A stretch of 64,000 nt of DNA from Reyranella sp. (GTDB lineage: Bacteria > Pseudomonadota > Alphaproteobacteria > Reyranellales > Reyranellaceae). Made by a program: the position numbers and the translations under genes. Each line of letters starts with the position of its first letter. Position 1 is the first letter of the stretch. The DNA is taken from positions 1 through 64,000 of the forward strand of contig NZ_SCUT01000021.1 of NCBI RefSeq assembly GCF_004297265.1, read 5' to 3'. The notes below the pieces were generated by a model. That model was given only the letters and a program-made list of their open reading frames with translations, ran no database searches and was not told where the DNA came from. Positions 17,600-26,642 of the stretch are shown in pieces.

Positions 17600-19534
17600 C
17601 TAACTACCTATCGTCCCGCCACCCTTCTTCGTGATCGCAATCACCGACGGCCGTGGCGGCATGCCGTCCTTGAAGTCGGGCCAGCGCGTCGAGGGCTTCT
17701 CGAAGGTCGAGTTGCGGTCCTCGCCGGGATGCTGGATGGCGAGGAACAGCGTGCCGTCGTCCGGCGCGAAGATCGGCCCGCACACCTCGGCGCCGGTCGG
17801 CGCCTGGTAGAAGCAGCGCGTCAGCGCACGCCCGAAGCCCACCGTGTCGGCGGCATAGATCCCGTCGGCGATGCCCGCGGCCGAAGGGCCGCCGTCTGTC
17901 GCGATCCAGATACGGCCCTTGCTGTCGAAGGCGATATTGTCGGGGCAGCTCAGCCAGCCATTGTCCGACGTCGCGCGATGATAGTGTGCGCCGGCATCCT
18001 GGCCGGGCTTGCCGGCCAGCAGGAAGATCGACCACGCACCCTCGTTCGCGGCATGGTCGCCGTCCTTGGGCGCGATCTCGATTATGTGGCCGTGATCATT
18101 GGTGGCCCTCGGATTGGCCTTGTCGACCTGGTCGGGCTTGCGCAGGCCGTTGTTGGTCAGCACGACATAGACCCGGCCGTTGACCGGATTGGTCTCGATG
18201 TCTTCCGGCCGGTCCATCGGCGTGGGCTTCAGCAGATCGGCGGCCATCCGCGTCTTCACCAGCACGTCGCCCTGCGTCGCGAACCCGTTCGCCGCCGTCA
18301 GCGGCCCCTGCCCCTGCACCAGCGGCAGCCATTCGACCTTGCCGTCGGCATTGAAGCGCGCGACGGAAAGCGTGCCCTCGTCGAGCAGGTTCTTGTTCGC
18401 GGCCCGGTCGTTCGGGTTCCACGGCCGGGCGGTGACGAAGCGATAGACATACTCGAACCGTTCGTCGTCGCCGCTGTACAGCACCACCCGGCCATCCTTG
18501 GCCAGCGCATAGGTGCAACCCTCATGCTTGAAGCGGCCCAGAGCTGTGCGCTTCACCGGCGGCGAGTTGGGCTCATAGGGATCGATCTCGACCACCCAGC
18601 CGAAGCGGTTGGGTTCGTTCGGCTCCTTGTCGAAGTTGAAGCGGTCGACATGCTGGCCCCAGGCGTTGGTCGCGCGCGCCACGCCATAGCGCTTGCCGAG
18701 TTCGGTGTCGGCCAACCGCGCCGCGTCGCCGTCGAAGTAGAAATTGAAATTCTCCTCGCAGGTCAGCCACGTGCCCCAGGGCGTGCTGCCGCCGGCGCAG
18801 TTGCCGAAGGTGCCCAGTACCTTGGTGCCGGTGGGATCGGCCGAGGTCTTGAGCCTGTCGTTCCCGGCGGCGGGGCCCGAGATCTCCATCGGGGTCGTGG
18901 CGGTGAGGCGGCGCGCGAACTTGCTGTCGGGCACGACCTTCCACCCGGCACCGTCGCGGGCGATTTCGATGACCGCGCCGCCGACCGACGCCATCTCGAC
19001 CGCGACCTGATCCTTCGTGGCCTTGAGCGCCGCACCGCGGCCGCTGCCCAGGCCGGCGAACATCAGGTTGGGGTTGGTGTATTCGTGATTGGCGACCATG
19101 AGGAAGCGGTCGCCGCTGCGGCTGCCGGCCGGCATCGGATAGAGACCGAGATAGTCGTTGTTGTAGCCGAACCGCTTCTCCTGCTCGGCGGCGGTCAGCG
19201 ATTTCGGATCGAAGTCCGAGCCGGCGCCGATGATCGGATCGCCCCAGCGGATCAGCACCTGCATCTCGTAGCCCTCGGCGACATGCTGCGTGTCGTCGAG
19301 CGTGTGGGCCAGCTCCTTGAAGGTGAGCGTCGACGGGCCGGCCGCCTGGGCCTCCGCATCGGTCGCGGCGAACGGGCTGCCGAGCGCCGCCGCGGCGCCG
19401 ATGCCCGCCAGTCCGCGCAATGCGTCGCGCCGGCTGAGCCGGCGTTCGATCAGATCGCCGATCGACGGCTCGGTGCTGGCGTTCACGCCGATATCGTCGG
19501 GGTCCGTGTAATCGTCACTCTGAGCGGCGGCCAT
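17600..19534 (-). CDS. PhoX-family (DUF839) alkaline phosphatase-like protein, Tat-exported
   Basis: The 644-residue protein carries a late Tat motif (SRRDALRG, residues 34-41) and hydrophobic stretch, as PhoX proteins do after a longer leader. Family segments follow: VANHEYTNPNLMF, GNCAGGSTPWGTWLTCEENF, ETNPVNGRVYVVLTNN and IAFDSKGRIWIATDGG. PhoX enzymes are calcium/iron-dependent periplasmic phosphatases that free phosphate from organic esters. The ATG at 19534 follows a strong GAGGAG site and is preferred to one at 19603. It diverges from a phytase-like gene, suggesting a phosphate-scavenging pair, although I see no clear Pho box. Confidence 0.87.
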   Translation of the reverse strand: MAAAQSDDYTDPDDIGVNASTEPSIGDLIERRLSRRDALRGLAGIGAAAALGSPFAATDAEAQAAGPSTLTFKELAHTLDDTQHVAEGYEMQVLIRWGDPIIGAGSDFDPKSLTAAEQEKRFGYNNDYLGLYPMPAGSRSGDRFLMVANHEYTNPNLMFAGLGSGRGAALKATKDQVAVEMASVGGAVIEIARDGAGWKVVPDSKFARRLTATTPMEISGPAAGNDRLKTSADPTGTKVLGTFGNCAGGSTPWGTWLTCEENFNFYFDGDAARLADTELGKRYGVARATNAWGQHVDRFNFDKEPNEPNRFGWVVEIDPYEPNSPPVKRTALGRFKHEGCTYALAKDGRVVLYSGDDERFEYVYRFVTARPWNPNDRAANKNLLDEGTLSVARFNADGKVEWLPLVQGQGPLTAANGFATQGDVLVKTRMAADLLKPTPMDRPEDIETNPVNGRVYVVLTNNGLRKPDQVDKANPRATNDHGHIIEIAPKDGDHAANEGAWSIFLLAGKPGQDAGAHYHRATSDNGWLSCPDNIAFDSKGRIWIATDGGPSAAGIADGIYAADTVGFGRALTRCFYQAPTGAEVCGPIFAPDDGTLFLAIQHPGEDRNSTFEKPSTRWPDFKDGMPPRPSVIAITKKGGGTIGS

Positions 19535-19690
19535 GTGAACTCCTCGAAACACCGCCTCTGGGTAGCGGGCAACAATGGCGTTTCCGTTACAAATTCTGCG
19601 CATCCGTCACCGCCGTCCACAAGGCACCGTCAGCAAACCGTAGCGCTCAGCCTGTAGCAGGCGGATGTCACACCTCATGAAGAGACAGAC

Positions 19691-21061
19691 ATGAAAACAC
19701 ATCTGCTGCTTGCGGCCTCCGCGACCGCCCTCCTGCTGGCCGCCTTCCCCGTGTCGGCCCAGACCAAGTATCCGGCCACCCTCGAAGGGCACGCCATCCT
19801 GCCGGCGATGACCCTCGTTCCCGCTCCGGCCGATGCGCCGCAGGAGCTGCAGATCTCCGGCCGCTATGCCGGTCCGGCCGGCCAGCGGGTCGACACGCCC
19901 GAAAGCGTGCCGGCTTTCTCCGCCCTCTCCGACAAGGCCGCACCGCGCCCCACCGGCCTCAGCCTGCCGCTGAAGGGCCAGGCCGTGCAGGGCCTGTCCG
20001 GCATCAAGAACCTGAAGGACGGCACCTTCCTGACGCTGACGGACAACGGCTTCGGCTCGAAGGCCAACTCGCCCGACTCGATGCTGATGTTCCATGTGGT
20101 GAAGCCGGACTGGAAGAGCGGCGCGGTCGAGCGCGTCTCGACCACCTTCCTCAGCGATCCGGATCGCAAGGTGCCGTTCCGCATCGTCAACGAGAACACG
20201 CCCAGGCGCTACCTGACCGGCGGCGACTTCGATCTCGAATCGGTCCAGCCGATCGGCGATTTCCTGTACTTCGGCGAGGAGTTCGGCCCCTACCTGATCA
20301 AGACCGACAAGAGCGGCAAGGTCCTTCAGGTCTTCGAGACCAAGGTCGACGGCAAGGTCGTGCGCTCGCCCGACCATCCGGCGCTCACTCTGCCGGGCGC
20401 GCCCGGTCCGGTGAAGTTCGAGGTCCGGCGCAGCAAGGGCTTCGAGGGCATGGCGGCGTCGCCCGACGGCAAGTTCCTCTATCCGCTGCTCGAAGGCCCG
20501 CTGGTGACCGAGTCGGGCGAAATGGAAGCCCGGGACGGCAAGCGCTTCCTGCGCATCCTCGAGTTCGACGTGGCCAAGGGCGAGTACACGGGCAGGAGCT
20601 TCAAGTACACGCTCGAGGCGCCGGCCAACGCCATCGGCGACTTCAACCTGATCGACGCCGGCACCGGCCTGATCATCGAGCGCGACGACACCGAGGGCGA
20701 CGCGGCCCAGGCCTGCAAGGACGGCGCCGTGAAAGCCGACTGCTTCAACGCGCCGGCCAAGTTCAAGCGCATCTACAAGATCGACCTCGGCCAGGCCGAT
20801 GCCGACGGCTTCGTGAAGAAGGTGGGCTACATCGACCTGATGGACATCCAGGATCCGAACAAGGTCGCCCGCGCAGGCGCCAAGGACGGCAAGTTCACCT
20901 TCCCGTTCTTCACCATCGAGAATGTCGATCTGGTCGACGCCGACCACATCATCGTCGGCAACGACAACAACCTGCCCTTCTCGTCGGGCCGCGCGCTGGG
21001 CAAGTCCGACGACAACGAGCTGATCCTCCTGAAGGTCACCGACCTCCTGAAGGCGAAGTAG
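19691..21061 (+). CDS. Secreted phytase-like (esterase-like) domain protein
   Basis: The 456-residue protein starts with a Sec signal peptide (MKTHLLLAASATALLLAAF, cut near VSAQ) and has the phytase-like beta-propeller domain (PF13449 type): QGLSGIKNLKDGTFLTLTDNG, FDLESVQPIGDFLYFGEEFG and ADHIIVGNDNNLPFSSGR. These proteins are predicted periplasmic phosphoesterases; few have been tested. It is divergent from the PhoX-like gene across a 156-bp gap. Its end converges on the tctA gene with a multi-hairpin repeat between them. Confidence 0.85.
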   Translation: MKTHLLLAASATALLLAAFPVSAQTKYPATLEGHAILPAMTLVPAPADAPQELQISGRYAGPAGQRVDTPESVPAFSALSDKAAPRPTGLSLPLKGQAVQGLSGIKNLKDGTFLTLTDNGFGSKANSPDSMLMFHVVKPDWKSGAVERVSTTFLSDPDRKVPFRIVNENTPRRYLTGGDFDLESVQPIGDFLYFGEEFGPYLIKTDKSGKVLQVFETKVDGKVVRSPDHPALTLPGAPGPVKFEVRRSKGFEGMAASPDGKFLYPLLEGPLVTESGEMEARDGKRFLRILEFDVAKGEYTGRSFKYTLEAPANAIGDFNLIDAGTGLIIERDDTEGDAAQACKDGAVKADCFNAPAKFKRIYKIDLGQADADGFVKKVGYIDLMDIQDPNKVARAGAKDGKFTFPFFTIENVDLVDADHIIVGNDNNLPFSSGRALGKSDDNELILLKVTDLLKAK

Positions 21062-21068
21062 ATCGCTT

Positions 21069-21176
21069 TCCTCCCCATTCGGATGGGGAGGTGCCCCGAA
21101 GGGGCGGAGGGGTCATGACCCCATCGCCCTCGTAGGACGAGGGCACTTCCCCTTTGCGGACTCCGCAAAGGGGAAG
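21069..21176 (-). repeat. 108-bp multi-hairpin intergenic repeat, copy A
   Basis: Read on the minus strand it holds four successive inverted repeats: a 15-bp stem CTTCCCCTTTGCGGA (21146-21176 on plus), a CCCTCG/CGAGGG stem, the perfect palindrome GGGGTCATGACCCC followed by a CCCC/GGGG stem, and CCTCCCCAT/ATGGGGAGG. A second copy, about 91% identical (98 of 108 by my alignment), is at 51026-51133 in the opposite orientation. Both lie between convergent gene ends, so a bidirectional terminator role is likely. Confidence 0.85.
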
Positions 21177-21186
21177 AGTTCGATCT

Positions 21187-22695
21187 CTACTCGGTCACGT
21201 CGAGCGCCACCTTCTCGCGCTTCTTGCGGAGCGCGGGAAGGAGCGGCGCGATCAGCAGGAAGACCGCGATCGCGAGGCAGGCGATCGAGATCGGCCGCAC
21301 GACGAAGATCTCGAACGACCCCTGGCTCAGGATCAGCGACTTGCGCAGGTTGTTCTCGAGCATCGGCCCGAGCACGAAGGCCAGCACCAGCGGCGCCGCC
21401 TCGTAGCCGAACTTGCGCATGAGATAGCCCAGCAGGCCGGTGCCGATCATGACGAACACGTCGAACACGGCGTTGCCCGAGGCGAAGACGCCGACAATGC
21501 AGAACATCAGGATCAGCGGGAACAGAATCCTGTAGGGCGCCTTCAGCACCTGCACCCACATGCCGATCAACGGCATGTTGAGCACCAGCAGCATGATGTT
21601 GCCGACATACATGCTGGCGACGATGCCCCAGAAGACCTTGGGGTTCTGGCTCATCATCAGCGGCCCGGGCTGCAGCCCGTGGATGACAAAGGCGCCGAGC
21701 AGCAGCGCCATGATGACGTTGGGCGGAATGCCGAGCGTCATCAGGGGAATGAAGGCGCCGCCGGCCGCCGCGTTGTTGGCGGCCTCGGGTCCCGCGACGC
21801 CCTCGATCGCGCCCTTCCCGAAACGCTCGGGCGTGCGCGACAGCTTCTTCTCCATGGCGTAGGACGCGAAGGAGGCGATCACCGCGCCGCCGCCCGGCAG
21901 CACGCCCAGCAGGAAGCCGAGCAGCGTGCCGCGCCCGACCGGGCCGGCGCTCGCCTTCAGGTCCTCGCGCGACGGCCACAGGCTGCCGATCCGCGATTGC
22001 ACGATGTCTCGGCGAATCTGCTGCTCGATGTTCGCCAGGATCTCGGCCACGCCGAACAGACCCATCACGACCGGCACCAGGCCGATTCCGTCGACCAGTT
22101 CGAGCCGGTCGAAGGTGAGACGCGGCATTGCGTTGATCTGGTCCAGGCCGATCAGGCCGACCACGACGCCGACCGCCGCCATCAGCAGCGCCTTGGCCAT
22201 CGAGCCCTGCGTGAGGAACGACAGGATGGTGAGGCCGAGAACCATCAGGCTGAAATATTCCGGCGGGCCGAAGGCCACGGCGACCTGGGCCAGCATCGGC
22301 GCCACGAGCATCAGCGCGACGATGGCGAAGGTGCCGGCGACGAACGATCCCAGCGCGGAGATGCCGAGCGCCGGGCCGGCCCGGCCGCGCTTGGCCATCT
22401 CGTGCCCGTCGATGCAGGTGACGACCGAGGCCGCCTCGCCCGGGATATTCACCAGCACCGCGGTGGTCGAGCCGCCATACATCGAGCCGTAGTAGATGCC
22501 GGCCATCATGATGATACCGGACTCGGGCGAGCCGGAGAGCGTGACCGGCAGCAGCAGCGACATGGCCGAGATCGGCCCGATGCCCGGCAGCACGCCGACC
22601 AGCGTACCGATGAACACGCCGATGAAGCAGTAGAGGAGATTGACCGGGTCGAACGCGACCGCGAATCCCTGTGCGAGACCGGAAATCACGTCCAT
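21187..22695 (-). CDS. Tripartite tricarboxylate transporter permease, TctA family
   Basis: The 502-residue inner-membrane protein has about twelve helices and the TctA repeats with Gly/Pro-rich motifs GTLVGVLPGIGPISAMSLL and GFLLGVLPGGGAVIASFASY. It forms the large channel subunit of a secondary transporter for di/tricarboxylates or related acids, working with the small TctB protein and a periplasmic TctC/Bug receptor encoded just upstream. It starts four bases after tctB. The ligand is set by the receptor and cannot be told. Confidence 0.93.
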   Translation of the reverse strand: MDVISGLAQGFAVAFDPVNLLYCFIGVFIGTLVGVLPGIGPISAMSLLLPVTLSGSPESGIIMMAGIYYGSMYGGSTTAVLVNIPGEAASVVTCIDGHEMAKRGRAGPALGISALGSFVAGTFAIVALMLVAPMLAQVAVAFGPPEYFSLMVLGLTILSFLTQGSMAKALLMAAVGVVVGLIGLDQINAMPRLTFDRLELVDGIGLVPVVMGLFGVAEILANIEQQIRRDIVQSRIGSLWPSREDLKASAGPVGRGTLLGFLLGVLPGGGAVIASFASYAMEKKLSRTPERFGKGAIEGVAGPEAANNAAAGGAFIPLMTLGIPPNVIMALLLGAFVIHGLQPGPLMMSQNPKVFWGIVASMYVGNIMLLVLNMPLIGMWVQVLKAPYRILFPLILMFCIVGVFASGNAVFDVFVMIGTGLLGYLMRKFGYEAAPLVLAFVLGPMLENNLRKSLILSQGSFEIFVVRPISIACLAIAVFLLIAPLLPALRKKREKVALDVTE

Positions 22696-22699
22696 CGCG

Positions 22700-23185
22700 T
22701 CAGCCCGCCAGCCAGGAGAGATAGGGAACGTCTTCGAGCCAGCTTCCCTTGGGAAGCTGCACCAGCAGGACCTTTTCCAGCACGTACCAGACCCCGACCG
22801 ATGCGGCCAGGGAGATCGGAATCGAGAGCCTGGGCGCCACCGGATCGACGAAGGTCATCAGGAAGAGCAGCAGCGCCAGGCTGCACAGCACGAAGCCCAG
22901 CTTCTGGAACAGGACGCCGAACACGATCAGCGCGGCGATCACCATCACGACGTTGCGCCACCGCGCCCCGCGCCAGAGATCCGCCAGCAGCGGCCCCTCG
23001 CCCCGGGCGCCGGCGACGGTGATCGACAGCGACAGAGCCGACATGAAGAGACCGAGCCAGAAGAAGACGAAGCCCGAGCCCGGCTCATGCAGGGTGCCCA
23101 GTTCGAGCAGCCAGCCCTGCCAGGTGACGAACACGCCGACACCCAGCCAGAAAAGGCCTCCCCAGAATTCAGCGCGACGCAGCAT
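22700..23185 (-). CDS. Tripartite tricarboxylate transporter small subunit, TctB family
   Basis: The 161-residue membrane protein has four predicted helices, including FWGGLFWLGVGVFVTWQGWL and VVMVIAALIVFGVLF, and TctB-like size and position. It is the poorly conserved small membrane subunit paired with TctA. It starts two bases after the receptor gene stop and ends four bases before tctA, so all are co-transcribed on the minus strand. Confidence 0.88.
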   Translation of the reverse strand: MLRRAEFWGGLFWLGVGVFVTWQGWLLELGTLHEPGSGFVFFWLGLFMSALSLSITVAGARGEGPLLADLWRGARWRNVVMVIAALIVFGVLFQKLGFVLCSLALLLFLMTFVDPVAPRLSIPISLAASVGVWYVLEKVLLVQLPKGSWLEDVPYLSWLAG

Positions 23186-23187
23186 GC

Positions 23188-24168
23188 TCAGTTCTTCTTG
23201 GCGAGCCCGAGCTGGTCCACGACCTCGCGCTGCTCGTCATATTGCTGCCTGGCGAACCGGGCGTAGTCCGCCGTGTTCAAGTAGCGCTTGGGATAGTCGT
23301 ACTTGGCCATCAGTTCGACCACCTTGGGATCGTCGAGCGCGGCCTTGAAGGCGTCGTGCAGCTTCTGCACGACCGCCGGGTCCATGCCCTTCGGCCCGGC
23401 GAGTCCGAACGGCGAGTCGAGCGTGAGGTCGAAGCCCAGCTCCTTCAGGGTCGGGGCATCAGGCCAGCGCGGGCTGCGCTCCTGCGTCCAGATGCAGAGC
23501 AGGCGGAACTTGCCGGCATCGACAAGCGGCGCCCAGCCGGTTGCATCGGCGTCGGCCATGACGTGGCCGCCTTCGAGCGCCGCCCAGCCTTCGGGCCCGC
23601 CCTTGAAGGGCACATGGGTGAACTTCACGCCGGCCTTGTGGGCGATCTGCTCCATGCCGATGTGCAGCGAGCTGCCGGCGCCCGGCGTCGCATAGGTGAA
23701 CTTGCCCGGATTGGCCTTCGCAAAGGCGATGACGTCCTGGAAGGTCTTGAATTGCGAGTCCGCCCGCACGACCACGCCGAATGTGTAGGCCGAGGTGTGG
23801 AGGATCCAGGTGAAATCCTTCATCGGGTCGTACGGAGTCTTCTGCATGTGCGGCAGGCGGAAGATCGTCACCGGCATCTGCGCGATCGTGTAGCCGTCGG
23901 GCTTGGCGGTCGCCGCCATGCTCGCCGGGCCGCTGGTTCCCGAACCGCCGGTGCGGTTGTCGATCACCACCGGCTGCCCGAGAATCTTGGCCGCGGCGTC
24001 GCCCAGGGCGCGATGCCACACATCGACGCCGCTGCCGGCCGGCCACGGCATGATCAGCGTGATCGGCTTGTTGGGAAAATCCTTGGCCCCCTGGGCATAC
24101 CCGATTGCGGGCGCAAGAGCGGCGGACGCGACTGCCCCCGACGCCGCGACGAACGAACGACGACGCAT
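23188..24168 (-). CDS. Tripartite transporter substrate-binding protein (Bug/TctC family), copy 2
   Basis: The 326-residue periplasmic receptor begins MRRRSFVAASGAVASAALAP (a signal peptide with an RR start, cut near GYAQ) and shows the Bug fold: KPITLIMPWPAGSGVD, YATPGAGSSLHIGMEQIA, HVPFKGG. It is a tandem paralogue of the next gene upstream, aligning end to end with roughly 60% identity by eye. It sits directly before tctBA and is the more likely cognate receptor by spacing. Confidence 0.92.
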   Translation of the reverse strand: MRRRSFVAASGAVASAALAPAIGYAQGAKDFPNKPITLIMPWPAGSGVDVWHRALGDAAAKILGQPVVIDNRTGGSGTSGPASMAATAKPDGYTIAQMPVTIFRLPHMQKTPYDPMKDFTWILHTSAYTFGVVVRADSQFKTFQDVIAFAKANPGKFTYATPGAGSSLHIGMEQIAHKAGVKFTHVPFKGGPEGWAALEGGHVMADADATGWAPLVDAGKFRLLCIWTQERSPRWPDAPTLKELGFDLTLDSPFGLAGPKGMDPAVVQKLHDAFKAALDDPKVVELMAKYDYPKRYLNTADYARFARQQYDEQREVVDQLGLAKKN

Positions 24169-24206
24169 GAACTCCTCCCTTTTGTTTTCTTCCCCGCTCG
24201 GGTGGA

Positions 24207-25199
24207 CTAGCTCTTGGCGGCCAGTCCGAGCTTCTCCAGCGCCGCCTTCTCCTCGGCGTAGAGCTGGCGGGCGAACTTGTCGTAGGCCGCGGCCGGCATG
24301 TAGCGCGGCGACATGTCGTACTTCTCCAGGGTCGCGATGACGTCCTTGTCCTCGAGCGCGACCTTGAACGCCTCATCGAGCTTCTTCACCACGGCCGGGT
24401 CCATGCCCTTCGGGCCGCCCATGCCGAACGGCGAGTCGAACACCATGTCGAAGCCGAGATCCTTCAGGGTCGGCACGTCGGGCCAGTTCTTGGTGCGCTT
24501 CTCGGTCCACACGCAGAGCAGGCGGAGCTGGCCCGCATCGACCAGCGGCTTCCAGCCCGTCGAATCGGCCTGCAGCGTCGTGTGCTTGCCGAGCACGGCG
24601 GCGTTGGTTTCCGCGCCGCCCTTGAACGGCACCATGGTCCACTTGATCCCCGCCTGGGCGGCGATGCGCTCCATGCCGATATGCAGCGAGGTGCCGGCGC
24701 CGGGCGTGCCGTAGGTCACCTTGCCGGGATTGGCCCTGGCATACTCGATCACGTCCTTGAAGGTCTTGTAGGGCTGGTCGGCCGCCGTCGTGACGCCGAA
24801 CGTGTAGCCGCTGAGATGCGAGACGTAGGTGAAATCCTTCAGCGGATCGAACGCCGTCTTCTGCATAACCGGCAGCCGGAACACGGAAATCGGCAGCTGC
24901 GACAGCGTGTAGCCGTCGGGCCGCGCGGTGGCGGCCATCGTGGCCGGACCCAGCGTGCCGGAGGCGCCGCCCTTGTTGTCGATCTGGAAGGGCTGGCCCA
25001 GCACCTTACTCGCCCGCTCGCACATGGCGCGGAGCGTGATGTCGCTCGATCCGCCGGCGGGCCACGGGACGATGAAGGTGATCGGCTTGCTCGGATAGGC
25101 CTGGGCGCGGGCAGCCGGCAGATACAGCGGCATGCCGACGCCGGCAGCGATCACGGTTCCAAGACCACGCTTCACGAGACCACGACGACGGACCGTCAT
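24207..25199 (-). CDS. Tripartite transporter substrate-binding protein (Bug/TctC family), copy 1
   Basis: The 330-residue receptor has a signal sequence (VKRGLGTVIAAGVGMPLYLP, cut near ARAQ) preceded by an arginine-rich start, then KPITFIVPWPAGGSSD, YGTPGAGTSLHIGMERIA and MVPFKGGAET. Bug proteins bind small carboxylates and related polar molecules. It is a tandem duplicate of the following gene; binding-site loops differ (GVDVW versus SSDIT; GPEGW versus AETNA), so the two may bind different ligands for one permease. A GGGAGGAAAC site precedes the ATG. Confidence 0.92.
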   Translation of the reverse strand: MTVRRRGLVKRGLGTVIAAGVGMPLYLPAARAQAYPSKPITFIVPWPAGGSSDITLRAMCERASKVLGQPFQIDNKGGASGTLGPATMAATARPDGYTLSQLPISVFRLPVMQKTAFDPLKDFTYVSHLSGYTFGVTTAADQPYKTFKDVIEYARANPGKVTYGTPGAGTSLHIGMERIAAQAGIKWTMVPFKGGAETNAAVLGKHTTLQADSTGWKPLVDAGQLRLLCVWTEKRTKNWPDVPTLKDLGFDMVFDSPFGMGGPKGMDPAVVKKLDEAFKVALEDKDVIATLEKYDMSPRYMPAAAYDKFARQLYAEEKAALEKLGLAAKS

Positions 25200-25273
25200 C
25201 TTGTTTCCTCCCTTTGATTGGTGAGGAAATTGGACGATGGTTCAGTCGATGTAAAGCGAATGCACAGCCTGTG

Positions 25274-25897
25274 TTATGGCAGGACGCGCTTCATCCAGTC
25301 GGCCGTCATGCGCGCGTCCTGGTTGTCACTTTCTTCGAGCTTTTCGATCACGCGCTGCCGGTCCTCGAGGTCGCGGTTCTGGCTCAGCTTGATCTTGGTC
25401 TGCAGGCGCGCGATCGGCATGCGCAAGGCGACGATGCCTCGGGTCTGGGCCTCGGCATTTCCCGGCGGCAGGCGATCCAGCCCCCAGGACGAAGCATCCG
25501 TCCCTTCATAAGCGGCGGCGAGCTTCGCGAGCACGTCGAGCGCACCCTGCGTGTCCTCGACGACCTGCGGCCGGCCATAAGCATGGACGGTGACATAGTT
25601 CCAGGTCGGAACCTTGGGCCCCGGCGTGTACCAGGTCGGCGAGACATAGGCGTGCGGTCCCCAGAACAGGGCCAGTGACTCCGCCGGCCGCTCGAACAGC
25701 TTCCAGTGCGGGTTGGCGCGCGCGATATGGCCGATCAGCGCGCCGTGTTCGCTGCCATCGTCCTGCCAGAGCAGCGACAGGTGGGTGGCGAAGGGCGCGC
25801 CGGTCTCGTCGGTCGTCATCAGCAGCGCCCAGCTATGGGCCTTCATGACCTCGCGGCCGACCGCTTCATCGCCTGCGAAATGCTTCGGAAGATACAT
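25274..25897 (-). CDS. PaiB-family FMN-binding protein (putative negative regulator)
   Basis: The 207-residue protein has the PaiB split-barrel flavin fold: start MYLPKHFAGDEA, ALIGHIARANPHWK, YVSPTWYTPGPKVPTWNYV and the C-terminal KIKLSQNRDLEDRQRVIEKL. In Bacillus PaiB was described as a repressor of sporulation and protease genes; in proteobacteria its role is unclear and it may be an FMN-dependent detoxifying enzyme. It lies upstream of the TctC genes on the same strand (74-bp gap) and divergent from the dienelactone hydrolase gene. Confidence 0.9.
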   Translation of the reverse strand: MYLPKHFAGDEAVGREVMKAHSWALLMTTDETGAPFATHLSLLWQDDGSEHGALIGHIARANPHWKLFERPAESLALFWGPHAYVSPTWYTPGPKVPTWNYVTVHAYGRPQVVEDTQGALDVLAKLAAAYEGTDASSWGLDRLPPGNAEAQTRGIVALRMPIARLQTKIKLSQNRDLEDRQRVIEKLEESDNQDARMTADWMKRVLP

Positions 25898-25964
25898 GGT
25901 GCGGATTCCTTGAACGGCGCGGGCTTACCATGGTCCAATACCATCCACACGAGGAGGAATATTC

Positions 25965-26636
25965 ATGGGCGAAGATATCCATCTTAAGTCTGCCGCCGGC
26001 GAGATCGGCGCCTACCTGGCCACCCCGGCCGGCACGCCGAAGGGCGGCATCGTGGTCATCCAGGAGATCTTCGGCGTCAACCACCACATCCGCGGCGTGA
26101 CCGACAAGTTCGCAGCCGTTGGTTACCTCGCCCTCGCGCCCTGCTTCTTCGACCACATCAAGCCCGGTATCGAGCTCGGCTATACGCCGGACACGATCGC
26201 CGAGGGCCGTGGCTACGTCATGACGCCGGGCTTCACAGACAAGGCCGTGCAGGACGTCCAGGCGGCGATGGACGAGCTGAAGAAGCGCGGCGTGAAGAAG
26301 GTCGGCGTGACCGGCTACTGCTGGGGCGGCACGATCAGCTGGCTGGCCGCGACCCGTCTCAAGCCGGATGCGGTGTCCGCCTACTACGGCGGCGGCATCC
26401 ATGGCGCCCGGAACGAGAAGCCCACCGTGCCGACGCAGCTGCATTTCGGCGACAAGGACATGCACATTCCGATGGCGCACGTGAACGAGCTGCGCGAGCT
26501 GCACCCCAACGTCGAGATCTTCGACTATCCGGCCGATCACGGCTTCCATTGCGACGAGCGCGGCAGCTGGGACGCCGCTGCCTCGAAGAAGGCGATGGAG
26601 CGCACGCTCGAATTCATGGCCAAGCACGTCGGCTGA
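25965..26636 (+). CDS. Dienelactone hydrolase family protein
   Basis: The 223-residue alpha/beta hydrolase has the DLH triad: nucleophile Cys119 in GYCWGG, acid Asp163 or Asp165 in FGDKDMHIP and His192 in PADHGFHC, plus the regulating Glu34 in QEIFGVN. Family members open dienelactones in aromatic ring degradation or hydrolyse other small lactones and esters. A strong GAGGAGGAA site precedes the ATG. It is followed after six bases by a class III CoA-transferase, so it probably works in a small organic-acid pathway. Confidence 0.92.
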   Translation: MGEDIHLKSAAGEIGAYLATPAGTPKGGIVVIQEIFGVNHHIRGVTDKFAAVGYLALAPCFFDHIKPGIELGYTPDTIAEGRGYVMTPGFTDKAVQDVQAAMDELKKRGVKKVGVTGYCWGGTISWLAATRLKPDAVSAYYGGGIHGARNEKPTVPTQLHFGDKDMHIPMAHVNELRELHPNVEIFDYPADHGFHCDERGSWDAAASKKAMERTLEFMAKHVG

Positions 26637-26642
26637 CGCATC

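Noticed and set aside
19535-19690. A possible Pho box between the PhoX-like and phytase-like genes.
   Set aside because: CCGTCA-like hexamers occur, but not with the regular 11-base spacing or the CTGTCA consensus expected for PhoB.
25898-25964. An ACCATGGT palindrome and AATACCAT repeat before the dienelactone hydrolase gene as an operator.
   Set aside because: The dyad is only eight bases and the partial repeat is irregular; too weak to call.
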